NCBI GenBank assembly: GCA_002751075.1
Contig: NAOQ01000793.1
Location: forward strand, 4,300 to 26,083
DNA: 21,784 nucleotides
DNA from: Ichthyophonus hoferi
Lineage: Eukaryota > Opisthokonta > Ichthyosporea > Ichthyophonida > Ichthyophonidae
Reading direction: 5' to 3'
Positions 10,838 through 21,784 of the stretch are shown one piece after another. A program made the position numbers and the translations under genes. The first letter of the stretch is position 1, and the number at the start of each line of letters is the position of its first letter. The notes beneath the pieces were generated by a model. It was not told the origin of the DNA and ran no database searches. It saw nothing but the letters and a program-made list of their open reading frames with translations.

Positions 10838-11458
10838 TGCAATAACCTTCTAATACATAAAAAAACTCAACATGGATCTGTGTGCTAGTGTGACCTTCGA
10901 TAATTTGTGATAATATTTAGTATATTCTTTTTATGATTGACCTTGTTCTTTCAAACAAGATTTGACCATAATATCAGTCAAAATATGACGACTAGGGATA
11001 CTAGGAACTTTACTCGCCCATTATATTACATGCCCGTAGCTTTCAGACTAATGTTCCAACCACAAAATGCCAATACTGAACTGCACAGGAATTGTATTTA
11101 CACAACGTAGAATATATGTATAGTAGATAACATAGTATTTTTGAAGACAAGATTTTGAGTAATTAATATACTTTGAAAACGTCAAGAGAAAAAGTAGAAA
11201 GCTAGCACACTAATTAGTACAAAGGTGATATAACTTTTAATAACATAACTATTATTGGATTTTAGGCACAATTATATTTCAAGTCCAATTAAAATCAAGT
11301 CAACACACTTTAACAACTAAAATTTACTAAAATATATATCACTTTTGGTTAAATAAATGAACAATGATACAAAAGCAATTTAGTTAAACTTAATTTCATA
11401 GTTAGGAAAAACTTATGGAGGAAAATTTGGCACATTAACTAACACAATCATGCAAGGA
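10838..11458. other. AT-rich intergenic sequence, no feature seen
   Basis: I find no exon with paired splice signals and no repeat array on either strand in this stretch. Confidence 0.4.
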
Positions 11459-11644
11459 TTAAGACATTTTTCCGATACTGGTTTGTATTGTGGTCACCAT
11501 TTCATCCATGCTAGATGATTGGCCAACAATTATAAATAGAGAATCCAAATACAAACGAAAATTGCATTTTTCCGTATCCGTGCAGAATTGAGGGCATGGA
11601 TACCGACTAAGACAAAGTTCTTTCATATACTCACAACGTAGCAT
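11459..11644 (-). CDS. Small cysteine-containing open frame, possible exon
   Basis: This is a 61-codon frame with five Cys, including CEYMKELCLSRYPCPQFC, ending in TAA. An in-frame TAA precedes the ATG, so it is either a tiny gene or an exon entered at the AG at the end of TTAACAAAG. A GTGACC near the end could serve as a donor. It lies on the strand of the two neighbouring genes, about 680 bases past the stop of the 12-exon gene. No family is recognised, and chance cannot be excluded. Confidence 0.22.
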   Translation of the reverse strand: MLRCEYMKELCLSRYPCPQFCTDTEKCNFRLYLDSLFIIVGQSSSMDEMVTTIQTSIGKMS

Positions 11645-12094
11645 ACTTTGTTAAGACTACTAGACAACCTAACCATCAATTAATGGCGATTAGCCATTTT
11701 GCTTATGCTGTGTGTAACACTCTTGACTTATTTAACATCAATCAAATCCCCTTTTAACCAATTCTAGAAAATTCAAGTATTTTTATATTTTAGATGTACC
11801 ATAGTAACCATGTAGGATGAGTGCAATTAATATATTCATTGTGTTCTGAAATAGAAAAAATGCGAGTACCATTTACATTTCGGGGTTCTGGGCAATACAA
11901 TGATTATCAAACCTAAATATCTGTTTAATAACAAATACCATATTGTGGCATAACTATATATATATATACATATTCGAAACCAATAAATTCCGGCTATTAT
12001 GTCGGTATGCATAATAGTATCTACTAAAAGGTTTATCAAGCATATTGAAGTTGAAGTGGGGCAGGTTCCCAATGGGATTTGGATTTAGAGGCCT

Positions 12095-12325
12095 CTAGGA
12101 AGCCACCGTCAACTTTCCTGTGGGACCAGAGTCAATACCATGAAACAATACACACCAGTCTGCATGCATGACCTCATCATCCCCGAGAAAGATTATTCTA
12201 TTTTTCTTACATACATGCACAAATGGCAATCCATGCACCAATGTGTCCATAATTCGACGTAAGTGCCCGGCCCATCTAGCACACTTTCTGCTATCCATCT
12301 CTTCATATAACGCACAAGCCAATGC
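12095..12325 (-). CDS. Coding-like open stretch following the stop of the 12-exon gene in the same frame
   Basis: Directly after the TGA at 12326-12328 the same frame stays open for 76 codons to TAG at 12095-12097. The composition is unlike the local AT-rich background: it includes KCARWAGHLRRIMDTLVHG and FLGDDEVMHADWCVLFHGID. It could be 3' UTR that is open by chance, an alternative 3' exon, a read-through extension or part of another gene. A GTATGTAAG inside could act as a donor. No domain is recognised. Confidence 0.25.
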   Translation of the reverse strand, partial: ALACALYEEMDSRKCARWAGHLRRIMDTLVHGLPFVHVCKKNRIIFLGDDEVMHADWCVLFHGIDSGPTGKLTVAS

Positions 12326-15300
12326 TCAAAACCAATATACAAAACCTACATTCTCCAATTGCTGCCCGCTGCAGGTCTAAAAAGAACAGTAAGCTCGGTG
12401 AGTCTATGATTCAATCCAAAACGACCACTGCTTGTTATCACAGGATGCAACTGGGATTGAGGTGGAGTCAATTAAAGTCATATATATAATTAAGTATGAG
12501 TATGACAAGGAGCGAGAGGGGGCATGGAATACTACTAAGCAATATATTTAATTTAATTAAGGCTCTTGGCCAAGATGCAGAAGTAATTTTCAGATTGGGA
12601 ATACCGTTTCTTTATAGTTATAACGAATGATGTGATCTAGTGCGGTGCCATGTAAAACTAATTGAGTGTGTTAATGGACATTTGGTAATAGATTAAAATA
12701 TCTAACAAAAATGCCAAGTATAGTTAACATTTCTCAAGGGGATGGAACGAAGAAAAAGGGCAAAGAGTATCGCAGCGTGGTGATTAGTGAATTAAATCAT
12801 TACCATAACGCGGCATGACACGATGTCATCAGCTCTAACTGGCCGGAAGGTCTTGGGGGAGATTAGGTTCAACTGACTATCATACATATGGCAAGTATTA
12901 CGTACTAAACCCATTTTCTTAAAAACCTGTGTGGGTATAGAGGGATAGAAAAATGTTAAGCATATTAAAATAATAATGTAAACCAGTATATGTACTACCC
13001 CAGTGACACTAAGCCATACCTCTTCCTCATATTTAGAATCAAATTCTGGGTTTTTCTTCGCATATTTTGGCATTAAGAACAGCTTTCTATCAGCAAAGAG
13101 GCGACTAACAGTGCCTGTTTCGCCTGTGATGTAATATTATATTGTTATATATATTAAATAGCAGATTCAAAACTCTGAATGGGTTTTAATATCTCAGAAG
13201 GTATGAAAACAAAAATAAAGGATATGTATAGGAATGTCAAAACTTAATGAGACGGCACGGTGGGTATAAAAAACATTTAATATGAAATGCATAGTTAATA
13301 TGATAGGCAACCCAAAATAAAAGTGAGCGCATGAATGAATTTACTAGAGAAAGAAAAAAATAGATAGCAACTAAAAGTCAAAAAGATTAATATATAGATT
13401 AACTTACTCGCTACTTGATTCTTAAAAAACATAGCTTTCTCAAGAAGCGGTCTGGTGATGCGAACATCCTACGTGCAATTATATGTATGCATGGGTTTTG
13501 TTGAGGTGGAAGGTGCGCAATTAAGAATTAATCACAACATGTAGAAAATTGTTTAACCAATTGCTAATGTGTATGTATACAATACGTCTAAATCAGCCAA
13601 AATTATTTTACAATACTACCTTATTTAATTGTATATATATAAGTACAAAAGAGCATGGTTGTGCATTGTTAGTGAAAATTTCAGAGTATAGTTTGTAAAA
13701 AATATGAGTAGAAGAAGATGGAACATGTAAACAAAACGATGGTGTGTATGCGAGTTTATACTTTGAATCTGGTCATAATGGAAGGATATCGCAGACAATT
13801 TCTAAGAATATGATCCAGGAATTTCTGCTCAATATTCGTCAACCAATCCATGTATCTGTAGAGATGTACTTGTTATAATTCACGATGCGTTATGTTTTGA
13901 AAAACATACATATACGTAGCAAACTTAAATCAATTTTAGCCTTAGCACACCAGATTTATCTCCTGCTTGTCCTATTGGGTGACCACTAAAATATTATTTT
14001 TTAATTGTGCCAAGCATAAAATGTGTAATATTTTAACAATGTATATATATTATTGCAACAAATATATGGGTAGAAAAATGACGAGTTGCGATAAGTACTA
14101 CAGGGGCATCAGCAGGAAATAGAGACAAAAATTAAAAACGTTAGGGAGAAAAACCAAAAAACTCACTCAACCATATCTTGGTTTATAGCCTCAGTGTTGC
14201 ATCTTGGGTTGGTATTAAGTGTTACTTCCTGTAGATATAGATAAGAGATCCAAGTAAATATAAACACAAAATATTCATCTAAATACTTCATATACATAAC
14301 CGGAAGCCGCAGCTTTCCAATAAAAATATCACAAGTATCATAGAGCCATCAATATAATTCCAAAAGGTTTCTACACAAAATTACCCTATGGGGCTCTCTT
14401 ACATTATCAGTAACCTAATCTAAACACCCAACTATAAAAATAAAAAAACAGAATAACCAACCATTGTAGCTTTGCTGGGGTCCGTAAGAGGACGTTTATT
14501 GCCATATTTATACATTCCCATGGTTCCTCGGAGACCTGCACATTTGTGTATCTACGATTCACTATATAGCAGTAGTAATATACTCTCGTGAACATATAAT
14601 AAATGGATGGTGGGAATAAGAGAGAAAAATGCAAGCATTAAAAGGAATGCAGGTGGAGGTACACGGTATTTATGAACGCATCAGTAATATATTTGAGAAC
14701 ATGAGGTCTAGGAAAAAGCAATACATTTGGGGCGGAAAAGAAGTGTACGGGAAATGTGCTGCTGCAGATGCCGACTATAAAATATCACATAAAAAAAAAA
14801 TACTACTAATACATATCCAGCTTAGTGTGGTGTATTTTTTATCAGTGCATGCACAAAATTAAATTCCCTAGAACTTTCATGAGTACACACACATTCTAGG
14901 GCTTATTAAAAAAATAAAAAAATCTTTAAGAGATGTATTGAGTCGTGAAATATATATATATATATATGTGTGTGTGTGGCTTAGTATGTATTATATTAAC
15001 TATTGCTTGTATATGTCCGGTCTATGACCATAAAGCAAATACTTACCCATACGGGCATTTTCAACGATGCTCCATGGGCAAACATGGTTTAAGCCATTAA
15101 ATCCTGAACTAGTGGGTCTATTTTTATATAACATCTGGGAAAAAGAACCGATTCCACTCGTGTGCACCTGAGAAAATAGAAAATTACTCTCTATAATAAT
15201 TTATCGGATTTCTTAGCATGCCTATCAAAGCGTGTAGAAATGTATGATCAAATGTTTTCATACTAGGCTGTAAGGCGCAATGGTAAACTAGATGCATTAC

Positions 15301-16714
15301 CAATATTATGAGTCGGATATAATATGACGCCAAATTGACGTAAAACATAGAGTAGGACTTCACAAAGTTCAAGGCAACCAAGGAATGGAGTCAAAAATGA
15401 AGAGAAAGGAGACAGATAGGTACCTTAAAGGAAATGTTTTCAGTGTCAATGTTTCTGAAAGATCTAGGAAGCCTGTCATACTGCCTCATGGCGTCTTCTA
15501 CCAGAAGCTTAACTATCATATTATTACATTAGGTTAAGGTTAGTATGTCTACCAAAATTACTAGCGCTCCGCTTCTAAATATTGCAAGGAGCATAAGTGC
15601 AGGCATATACAAAGGTTTTATCGTATAAAAATTATAAGATATGCTGTGATATACACAACACTACAATGATAATAAGTTAAAAGCTACAGTAAAAAATAAC
15701 AAAGGCAAAGAAAATATTGTGGTTTTATAGGCATATGCATTTAAATGTAGCACAACTCCTTAAACTCAAAAGGCAAATAGAATTAAACCACCCACACGAT
15801 TGAGGTGGAAGGTTGGGTGGTGAGGTAGGAGAGCAAAGACAAAAGTAAAAAGCAAGGAAGTGAAAAGCAAGTGCTAAATACAGTAGGGATGGGCTTCCTA
15901 ACCGTCCTTCTTTACACGGTCTACCTTAGTTGAATTAGCCCGGCTGAGGATTAAACCTAAAAATTGAAAGAAAGCAGGTAAATCTCAACACAAATAGATT
16001 TTTGCAGGTTTAGAGTTTAACCAAACGATAGTCTTTACAAATAGATCCTTATACGTTTGCACTGTAAGATAATCATAGTCTCTAAAAATAGAACTTTGTA
16101 CCTTTGCACTGTCACATAATCATAGTCTTTGCAAATAGATCCTTGCATGTTTGCACTGTAACCTAACCGTAGTCTTTTCAAATAGATCCTTGTAAGTTTT
16201 CACTGTAACATAACCATAATCTTTTTAAATAGATCCTTATGTTATATGTTATATATGCGCAATGTGACATAGCCATAATGTTTATAAATAGACCCTTGTA
16301 TGTTTTTGTTGCAACATAACCATGATCTTGACAGATACATCTTTATAAACTTGTAGTGTAACATAACCATCTTTACAAATTGATCCTTGCAAGTTTGCAC
16401 TGTTAAGAATGCAAAATGAAGATATAGATAAATGAGGAAATTACTCTGGAGAACATGCAAGAACAAATGGTACCATTGCAAGCCACCTTAGTCTTGGCAG
16501 CATTAGCGACGTGTGTGCCGCCTAGCTGGGCAATTTTTATAGAAGACAACATAACCCTATAAAATAATACTCGTTTGTAAATTAGTTAAAGAAACGCCTC
16601 AGCTTTGGCTGCATTCTCAGATTTGGAATTGAGCCAGTCTCCAAGGATATCTCACCCGAGGAGGCCTAATAATAATTCAATGTTCTTATTGGCCTTTAAA
16701 GCTTCTGTGGTCAT
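12326..16714 (-). CDS. Unrecognised protein, about 328 aa, from a 12-exon gene
   Basis: Exons, 5' to 3': 16714-16656, 16556-16474, 15956-15916, 15507-15424, 15167-15047, 14561-14458, 14228-14167, 13855-13762, 13468-13408, 13123-13020, 12926-12804, 12376-12326. Phases join throughout and the frame ends in TGA. ATG 16714 has A at -3, an in-frame TAA upstream and a TATAAAAG box 63 bases before it. Least certain are the exon 2 donor, the exon 3/4 borders (two equally good choices) and the exon 6 donor (GTTATT). The best exons encode MDWLTNIEQKFLDHIL (exon 8), DVRITRPLLEKAMFFKNQVA (9), RLFADRKLFLMPKYAKKN (10) and VRADDIVSCRVM (11). There is no signal peptide or clear membrane segment, so a soluble intracellular protein is likely. 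Alternating hydrophobic patterns in the second half suggest beta strands. I know no family that fits with confidence. The layout faintly recalls single-strand DNA-binding proteins of large DNA viruses, but that is an impression only. Confidence 0.6.
14949..14978. repeat. Compound TA/TG microsatellite
   Basis: TA units run straight into TG units within the fifth intron of the 12-exon gene. Confidence 0.9.
16020..16425. repeat. Minisatellite, about 47-bp unit, eight degenerate copies
   Basis: The unit runs roughly AACCATAGTCTTTACAAATAG, then ATCCTTGCATGTTTGCACTG, then TAACAT. Eight copies follow head to tail, most 46-48 bases long; one is longer through an inserted TTATATGTTATATATG-like piece. 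Divergence between copies suggests an old array. It lies in the second intron (15957-16473) of the unrecognised 12-exon gene and makes up most of it. Confidence 0.9.
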
Positions 16715-16776
16715 TTTACTGCCTGTTTTGGCGATTTCGAATTTTTATATTTTAAGATGGCTTGATATTGTATGAT

Positions 16777-16784
16777 CTTTTATA
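16777..16784 (-). promoter_or_regulatory. TATA box of the 12-exon gene
   Basis: The minus strand reads TTTATAAAAG here, a consensus TATA box, 63 bases upstream of the ATG at 16714. A start site about 30 bases downstream would leave a 5' UTR of some 30-40 bases. Confidence 0.5.
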
Positions 16785-16918
16785 AACCCTGCATTTTTGA
16801 AGCGTTTTAGAAGTATTTATAAAATATCATGTCAGTTAAACTTTTGGTATATTGAATATTTATCTTGTTTTTTGAGTGGCTTGAATGGCATGGCATATAT
16901 TCAGCTTTTTAAATGAAT

Positions 16919-16942
16919 TTATATATATATATATATATATAA
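16919..16942. repeat. AT dinucleotide microsatellite
   Basis: About eleven AT units lie upstream of the 12-exon gene. Confidence 0.9.
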
Positions 16943-17172
16943 TAAAAAATATAAAAAAACCAGTCCTTCATCTAAATACTGGTCTAGGAAAAAAATAATC
17001 TACATCTCCATAAACTGCCAAAGTCCAAAGCAGTGAAATACCCAATTAAACTTTGATATGACAAAAATGGTAAACTCCTAAGCTAATAAATACCATGGTG
17101 TCTAAAATGTGATCTTTTCACTGATACCCCCATTGAAAATTTAATAGTAAATTGTAAATATAATAATTTAAC

Positions 17173-17532
17173 ATGCGTTCTTTCAAAAAAAAAAAGTTGG
17201 TTGGTCCGAAATTCTTCCAATATACAGCTGCCGTGAAATTGAAGCTTAAAAGTGATACATTGTCCGTTGAGGATCACAATGAAGGCACGGATAGGAGGTT
17301 ATATGGCAAACATAAGAGAAATCTTGAAGCAAGGAAACATAAAGCCCGCACTCAACATACACACATCCCTACTATCATAGGTACTATAGATCCTGACAGG
17401 GCATATATCTCCGTTAACACTGATAATTCCAAAAAAAGTTGGAATAAATTCAATGGAAGAATATCTCGATTGCAGATAAGCAGACCGAATACAGTTAAAG
17501 AAGTTTACCTCATACAAGTGAACAGGCTTTGA
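17173..17532 (+). CDS. Hypothetical open frame, 119 codons, possible coding relic
   Basis: This is one of the longest uninterrupted frames in the window, in otherwise gene-poor sequence. It is Lys/Arg-rich at first (RSFKKKKLVGPKFFQ), then reads TIIGTIDPDRAYISVNTDNS and SWNKFNGRISRLQISRPNT. There is no promoter, no splice context and no recognised family. Further short coding-like stretches on the same strand extend to about 18470, so it may be part of an old, decayed coding region of unknown origin. The opposite strand is also open for 72 codons here, which weakens the case. Confidence 0.2.
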   Translation: MRSFKKKKLVGPKFFQYTAAVKLKLKSDTLSVEDHNEGTDRRLYGKHKRNLEARKHKARTQHTHIPTIIGTIDPDRAYISVNTDNSKKSWNKFNGRISRLQISRPNTVKEVYLIQVNRL

Positions 17533-18479
17533 CCCTACAAATAACTCTTCCAGATTTGATTCATTAGTTCAAGTTATATCCAGTTTCCAATAGACATCGA
17601 GGAATTAAAGTTGGATTGGTGGGCCAAACGGCATAATGAGACTTAAAATTAAGATGCGAGTATGTTTGAACTAGCCATTTTTTGGGAAATCTTGGATATA
17701 TCAAGCTTGCATCTCATCTGATCTGTCTTCCAGAATGATAGTAGTGAGGAGTATTATTGAGGTGATAAACATACATACATACAGTATGTTTGTACTTGTC
17801 CATGCTTTTTTCCACAACGACAATACGAAGATAATACTGCCACTCTCTCGAAAAATAGTATACCTCCTCCTTGACAAGTAGGAAAATATTAAAAAACCCG
17901 CTTAAGGTTTTTTATACAAAGCTCTGGATGAGAAGAAATAACGTGTTATGTTTCAGGTATATGGAAGAGTGTAAAGAAAGAAACTGTGTATTCAAGTATT
18001 TGCTTCATTTACAATTCTAAACAAATATACTTTTATAAAGTCAACAGGCTACCCCCGGAAATATCAATTACTAATGAACCAATCTATCGGCAGGTACCTG
18101 ATTAAAGCCATAAATACTATCACTCCCGATAATAAAGATTAATCTAATTAATTATCCCCAAAGAATCCCAGAAGAATTAAGAAACAGTTCTTGGCCATAT
18201 TCATTCAGATCAAACTTACATTCCAAAACTTGCAGGTATAGCTGACCTGGAGTGTGCATCTCTATCTGTTGACGTCAATTTTTATTAGAGATTCCACTTA
18301 TGACTATATCTCAATAAGACTATCAAAATCAACCATCATACTATAACATACGACCCAATAACTGGAAACTCCGAAACTTTAGATAAGGATCTGGCCTGCA
18401 ATTTTTATCTACCACTAAACTGGAGGAAACCAGCTCCAAATCGCTATAGTTTGACAATATTATAGCAACATAGGTACTT

Positions 18480-20940
18480 TGAAAATGCTATGGTACCTCA
18501 ATATTATTTACTGACTGTACTAAAGGCATGCGTACCCAGTATTATTAACTGGATAAAAACTGCTTTAGTAAAACATTTAAATTGAATGTTGAGAAAGATG
18601 CGGAAGTGTGAACTTAGAGGTAGGCGAAGTTATAGTTTAAATTATATTATTAGATTTTGAATAATCATATAAGTTTCATTATAAAATAATTCTAATAATC
18701 GTAATAATTAAGGAAATACTAGTACTAATATGTATGGATGTAGTCATTTTAGCAAAAAGCCTGTGCAAGGAGATAAATTGTTTTAAGATACAACAAAAAG
18801 TACAGTTCAGCACCAGTGTATGCAATTATAAATTATCAACTCTGTTGAGTCGTTGGGTATATATTGCAAATAATAAATAATATATTCCATTCTTAGAGGT
18901 ATTGATATTATCACTCATACTACATGGGTGGGGATTATTGGATGAGAGGAATACACTTAAGGCTGTACTAGGCCACTAAAATAAAAGCTGGGAATCATGT
19001 ACTAACCAATCAACAAAGATACTTTAAGTTAAGTGTTAATTCTACTCAATGTTTTTTTTTAAAAAGCATTTGGATTTTGAAGCAATTGTACTGAATATTA
19101 GCTTAGCATATTAATGATATATCAAATATTAATATGCTTAATTTATACAAAACCATATTTAATCATGCAAGATAAATTTAATATTTCTACTACTTTCTAA
19201 GTGATATTTGCCACATGTTTTTTGTTTGCAAAGTTTCTGGCATTGTTTTGATTTACTATACTACTTATTTCATATTTATAATTACTAGCTCAATAATTAG
19301 TTTGTTTAAGTTATTCATTTATTAAATTCTTTGTATTTAACGACTTGTTATACTATTGCAGTTGCATCAATTGATACAATGGAAAGCTACAAAACAAATA
19401 TCAAGCAATTTCCACACGTAGTCCTTTTATACTTAAATTAAGTTGTCCTGCCTGTAGATGTTGGATATGATAAATAATCCCTGTTAATTATTCATTACAG
19501 CTATGAACCACCGTACCGTTTCTTTTTTCTTATTGACCTCTAGTCTAACTGGTCAATTCAATTTCTAATTATTTTTAGATGCATTTTAAGGCATTAGAGG
19601 TAAAACTTTATCAAGTATTGTTTTGTTAAAAACTAATGACAAAATTTCAAATTAATCTACCAATGGTTAGCCATCTGTAATAGTTATACTACCAACTACT
19701 TAAATACATAGTTATATTTACCCAATGGGAAATATTGATTGCATAATTTAGTGTAACAATGGTAATGGCATCATACTATCTGCATAAGGATTTTTTTATT
19801 CTTTTTATAAATTTTAAAACAAGTTGTCACATATTTAGCCAGAGAAAACATATAATTCAGATTGAGTGTAAGAGCACAATCACAAGTGGAGGCACTCAAC
19901 AAGGAAAATATATTCCTGGTAGATCAATGACATGGTCTATTACATTTATTAAATTAAAAGAACACATAAGAATCTGACCTAGACTTCTAAAAAAAGATTC
20001 CAAGAATAAATAATATATGGTTACATATGCTTTGGACGATGGCTATATGAGTGTTACTATATATGGAGTTGTAAGCGCATTTTCTAATTTCCAGAATAAA
20101 ACCTTGCTTTTTGCAAGAGCAAAAAGTGCCAAATAATTAACATCTGAATAAAACTATGAACTAAATAAATTATGTTTTAAATAACAAGAGTGCGAGTTGG
20201 CCTTTTTAATTGACCATATAAACAGATATGCTAAGTTCTGTATGATACAATTTGTTTTTGAACTGATCTCTTGAGCCAAAGGCAAACAAAAGCATAAGAC
20301 TGTAGGGCACCAAGAATTATCCTATGTTAATATAAGTGATTTATTAACTGGTGTTAGCAACGCCAACTTGTTCTCATACAGCGTTATAGCACTATTACTG
20401 AGGGCCAATATAGTTTAACTTTAAGTATATGTTCTTAAATATGTTAATTGCAATTAAGTAATCATTGTCTTTTTTGAATTACTCTTTTATGAGGTCTCCA
20501 ATAAAACTATCTTTTATAACACAATATTAAACAGATATAATCCTACCAGCACGGGTTTTAAATAATTTACTTACTCATATTTCTTGTATTATTACTTATA
20601 TTTTAAATCAAACAGATCCCTCTGTGTTTCATAGTCGTTTTGGTACTGACAACAATTCTATCTTTATCATTTGAGGAAACACCTACTTTAATATTGTCAA
20701 AGAGACGACATGCTTGGAGACTATAAAGTCAAATATAACATTGGAATAATAAATATATAGGTGGTAGATATATTTCAATGTTAATGAAATGATTATAAAT
20801 CGGAAGATTGATAACTCGGGCTAGAAGAGCAGTGCAACTTTGAAAATTACGATCAAGTATATCTAATGTAGCCAAATAGTATGTAAATTATAATTGGGCT
20901 TTTTGGCGGCATCGGGTTAAAATAGATTTATATAGTCTAG
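18480..20940. other. Gene-poor AT-rich intergenic sequence
   Basis: About 2.5 kb holds only short random frames. The longest is a 72-codon plus-strand frame at 19759-19977 with no supporting signals. No exon with good borders and no repeat array was found on either strand. Confidence 0.5.
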
Positions 20941-20947
20941 TATATAG

Positions 20948-21019
20948 GCTATTGTTATTGTTATTTTTATTTTGTTATTATTATTATTGTTGTATTATAT
21001 TGTTGTATATAATAATATA
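20948..21019. repeat. TTATTG/TTA simple repeat
   Basis: TATTGTTATTG-type units pass into TTA runs and TTGTATTATA repeats. This is low-complexity DNA in the intergenic region. Confidence 0.75.
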
Positions 21020-21285
21020 ACATAGAGGATAGATAGGTAGTCCTGATTGATGCATATGCATACAGGTGATAGTTATTAGTGCACACCCTTGGTGAAACCT
21101 TCTTACGTTATTAAGCAGAGCTTTTATGATTTTAGTCTTCAGTCAAATAGATATATCTCTGTAGGAGAGCCAGCCAGGACGCTGTAGTTACATAACATTT
21201 ATTTGTACTTTAGAAACATGTTTTAAGACACTCTGTATACTCAAGCCTAATTGCACAACCATACCCCCTTACGTTTTGGGCCTGT

Positions 21286-21540
21286 CTATGTTGAGAAGAT
21301 GGCCACAGTAACTCTTCGGTCTGCTGCTGGGACACCCGTCTCACAGATGCTTCTGGACAGCGGAGAGAGGAAATTTAAATTATAAGTATCCCCATAATAT
21401 ATAATTACAAATAGTATTTTCAGGTTTATGGTTTGGGCAGGTTATTATTCTTCTCCAATCCGACCTCTTTCACAACACATTTATAAATTGTGAAGTCGCC
21501 TCACTGCTCACTGTTTATTCTCTTGAGAATCATAACTAAC
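21286..21540 (-). CDS. 3' end of an unidentified gene entering from the right, two exons
   Basis: Exon 21540-21512 follows a strong pyrimidine tract ending CCCCCGCCTAG and has the donor GTGAGC. Exon 21352-21286 follows an equally strong CTCTCTCCGCTGTCCAG. Joined in phase 2 they read VSYDSQENKQ, then SICETGVPAADRRV and VAIFST before TAG. A different phase is also open and uses a donor GTAAGG at 21272, reading ASVRRVSQQQTEELLWP, so the terminal exon may instead be internal. The strength of the two acceptors and the local rise in G+C support real exons. The family is not recognised, and upstream exons must lie beyond 21784. Confidence 0.4.
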
Positions 21541-21725
21541 CTAGGCGGGGGAGGAGATGAGAGATGGTTCTTTCACTTTTAGTTTGAAAGAGGGCTTTTA
21601 AGAGGTTGCTAAAGGAGGGAAGTGGTTAGGAAGGGTTTTAGAGGGACTGAATAAGTAAAAGAGCCAAGCGGGTAAGGCAGAGGGGCACAAGAAGCACGAG
21701 AGGTAGCAGAAAAGAAAGAAAGTTT
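21541..21725. other. Purine-rich / pyrimidine-rich strand-asymmetric block
   Basis: The plus strand is markedly purine-rich (GGGGGAGGAGATGAGAGATG and similar) for about 180 bases. On the minus strand the part next to 21540 is the pyrimidine tract of a splice acceptor. The rest stays open for some 40 codons after TTTTTTGTGCAG, but with no good donor. Confidence 0.4.
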
Positions 21726-21784
21726 CTTGGCTGCACAAAAAACACAGCTACATAGTCTTACTTAGTTGTTATGTATATATATAT

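Noticed and set aside
16557-16655. Protein-like stretch (GDWLNSKSENAAKAEAFL) inside the first intron of the 12-exon gene
   Set aside because: It follows an in-frame TGA and has no donor of its own. Splicing from the good donor GTGAGA to exon 2 is in phase, so I treat it as intron.
12326-16714. TGA read as tryptophan (altered genetic code)
   Set aside because: The BICDR-like gene needs no TGA inside its frame, and the apparent extensions past TGA in the 12-exon gene have simpler explanations.
19759-19977. 72-codon plus-strand frame
   Set aside because: Isolated in AT-rich DNA, with no promoter, splice sites or recognisable motif.
21310-21396. Plus-strand 28-codon frame starting ATGGCCACAG
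   Set aside because: The start context is good, but the strong pyrimidine tract and acceptor on the minus strand explain the local composition better.
1-21784. tRNA, rRNA, CRISPR arrays and LTR-type elements
   Set aside because: No cloverleaf with A and B boxes, no rRNA-like conserved blocks, no regular repeat-spacer arrays and no long direct terminal repeats were seen on either strand.

Overview
The window looks like nuclear DNA of an animal, probably an early-branching one (sponge- or placozoan-like). It is AT-rich (about one third G+C by eye). Its genes are split into many short exons by GT-AG introns of about 90 to 1,050 bases. There are no bacterial operons, Shine-Dalgarno sites, tRNA or rRNA genes, or CRISPR arrays. 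The BICD-family protein described below is a type I know only from animals. Exons were assembled by eye from splice signals, matching intron phase and protein likeness. They have not been tested against transcripts.

Region 1-3300: the 3' part of a plus-strand gene for a ZSWIM7/SWS1-like SWIM zinc-finger protein, the recombination factor that partners RAD51 paralogues. Its 5' exons lie left of the window. Its introns hold a TTA/CTA microsatellite. Region 3300-10030: a complete 11-exon minus-strand gene (3398-9752, 552 codons) for a coiled-coil protein. Its C-terminus matches the Rab-binding tail of the BICD/BICDR dynein adaptors. The two genes converge tail to tail, with facing poly(A) signals at 2755-2760 (+) and 3301-3306 (-).

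Region 10030-12330: mostly intergenic, with a MITE-like inverted-repeat element (10541-10837) and weakly supported open stretches on the minus strand. Region 12326-16714: a second, apparently complete minus-strand gene, about 12 exons and 328 codons, with a TATAAAAG box 63 bases before its ATG. I do not recognise the protein. A 47-bp minisatellite fills part of its second intron. Region 16800-21270: about 4.5 kb of AT-rich sequence with simple repeats, one 119-codon open stretch and possible coding relics, but no supportable gene. Region 21286-21540: two small minus-strand exons that appear to be the 3' end of a gene entering from the right.

The genes do not form an evident pathway. The most notable features are the unrecognised 12-exon gene, an in-frame 42-bp duplication that spans an exon and its splice donor in the BICDR-like gene, and a strong excess of the heptamer CCAATCA/TGATTGG confined to the first 7.7 kb.
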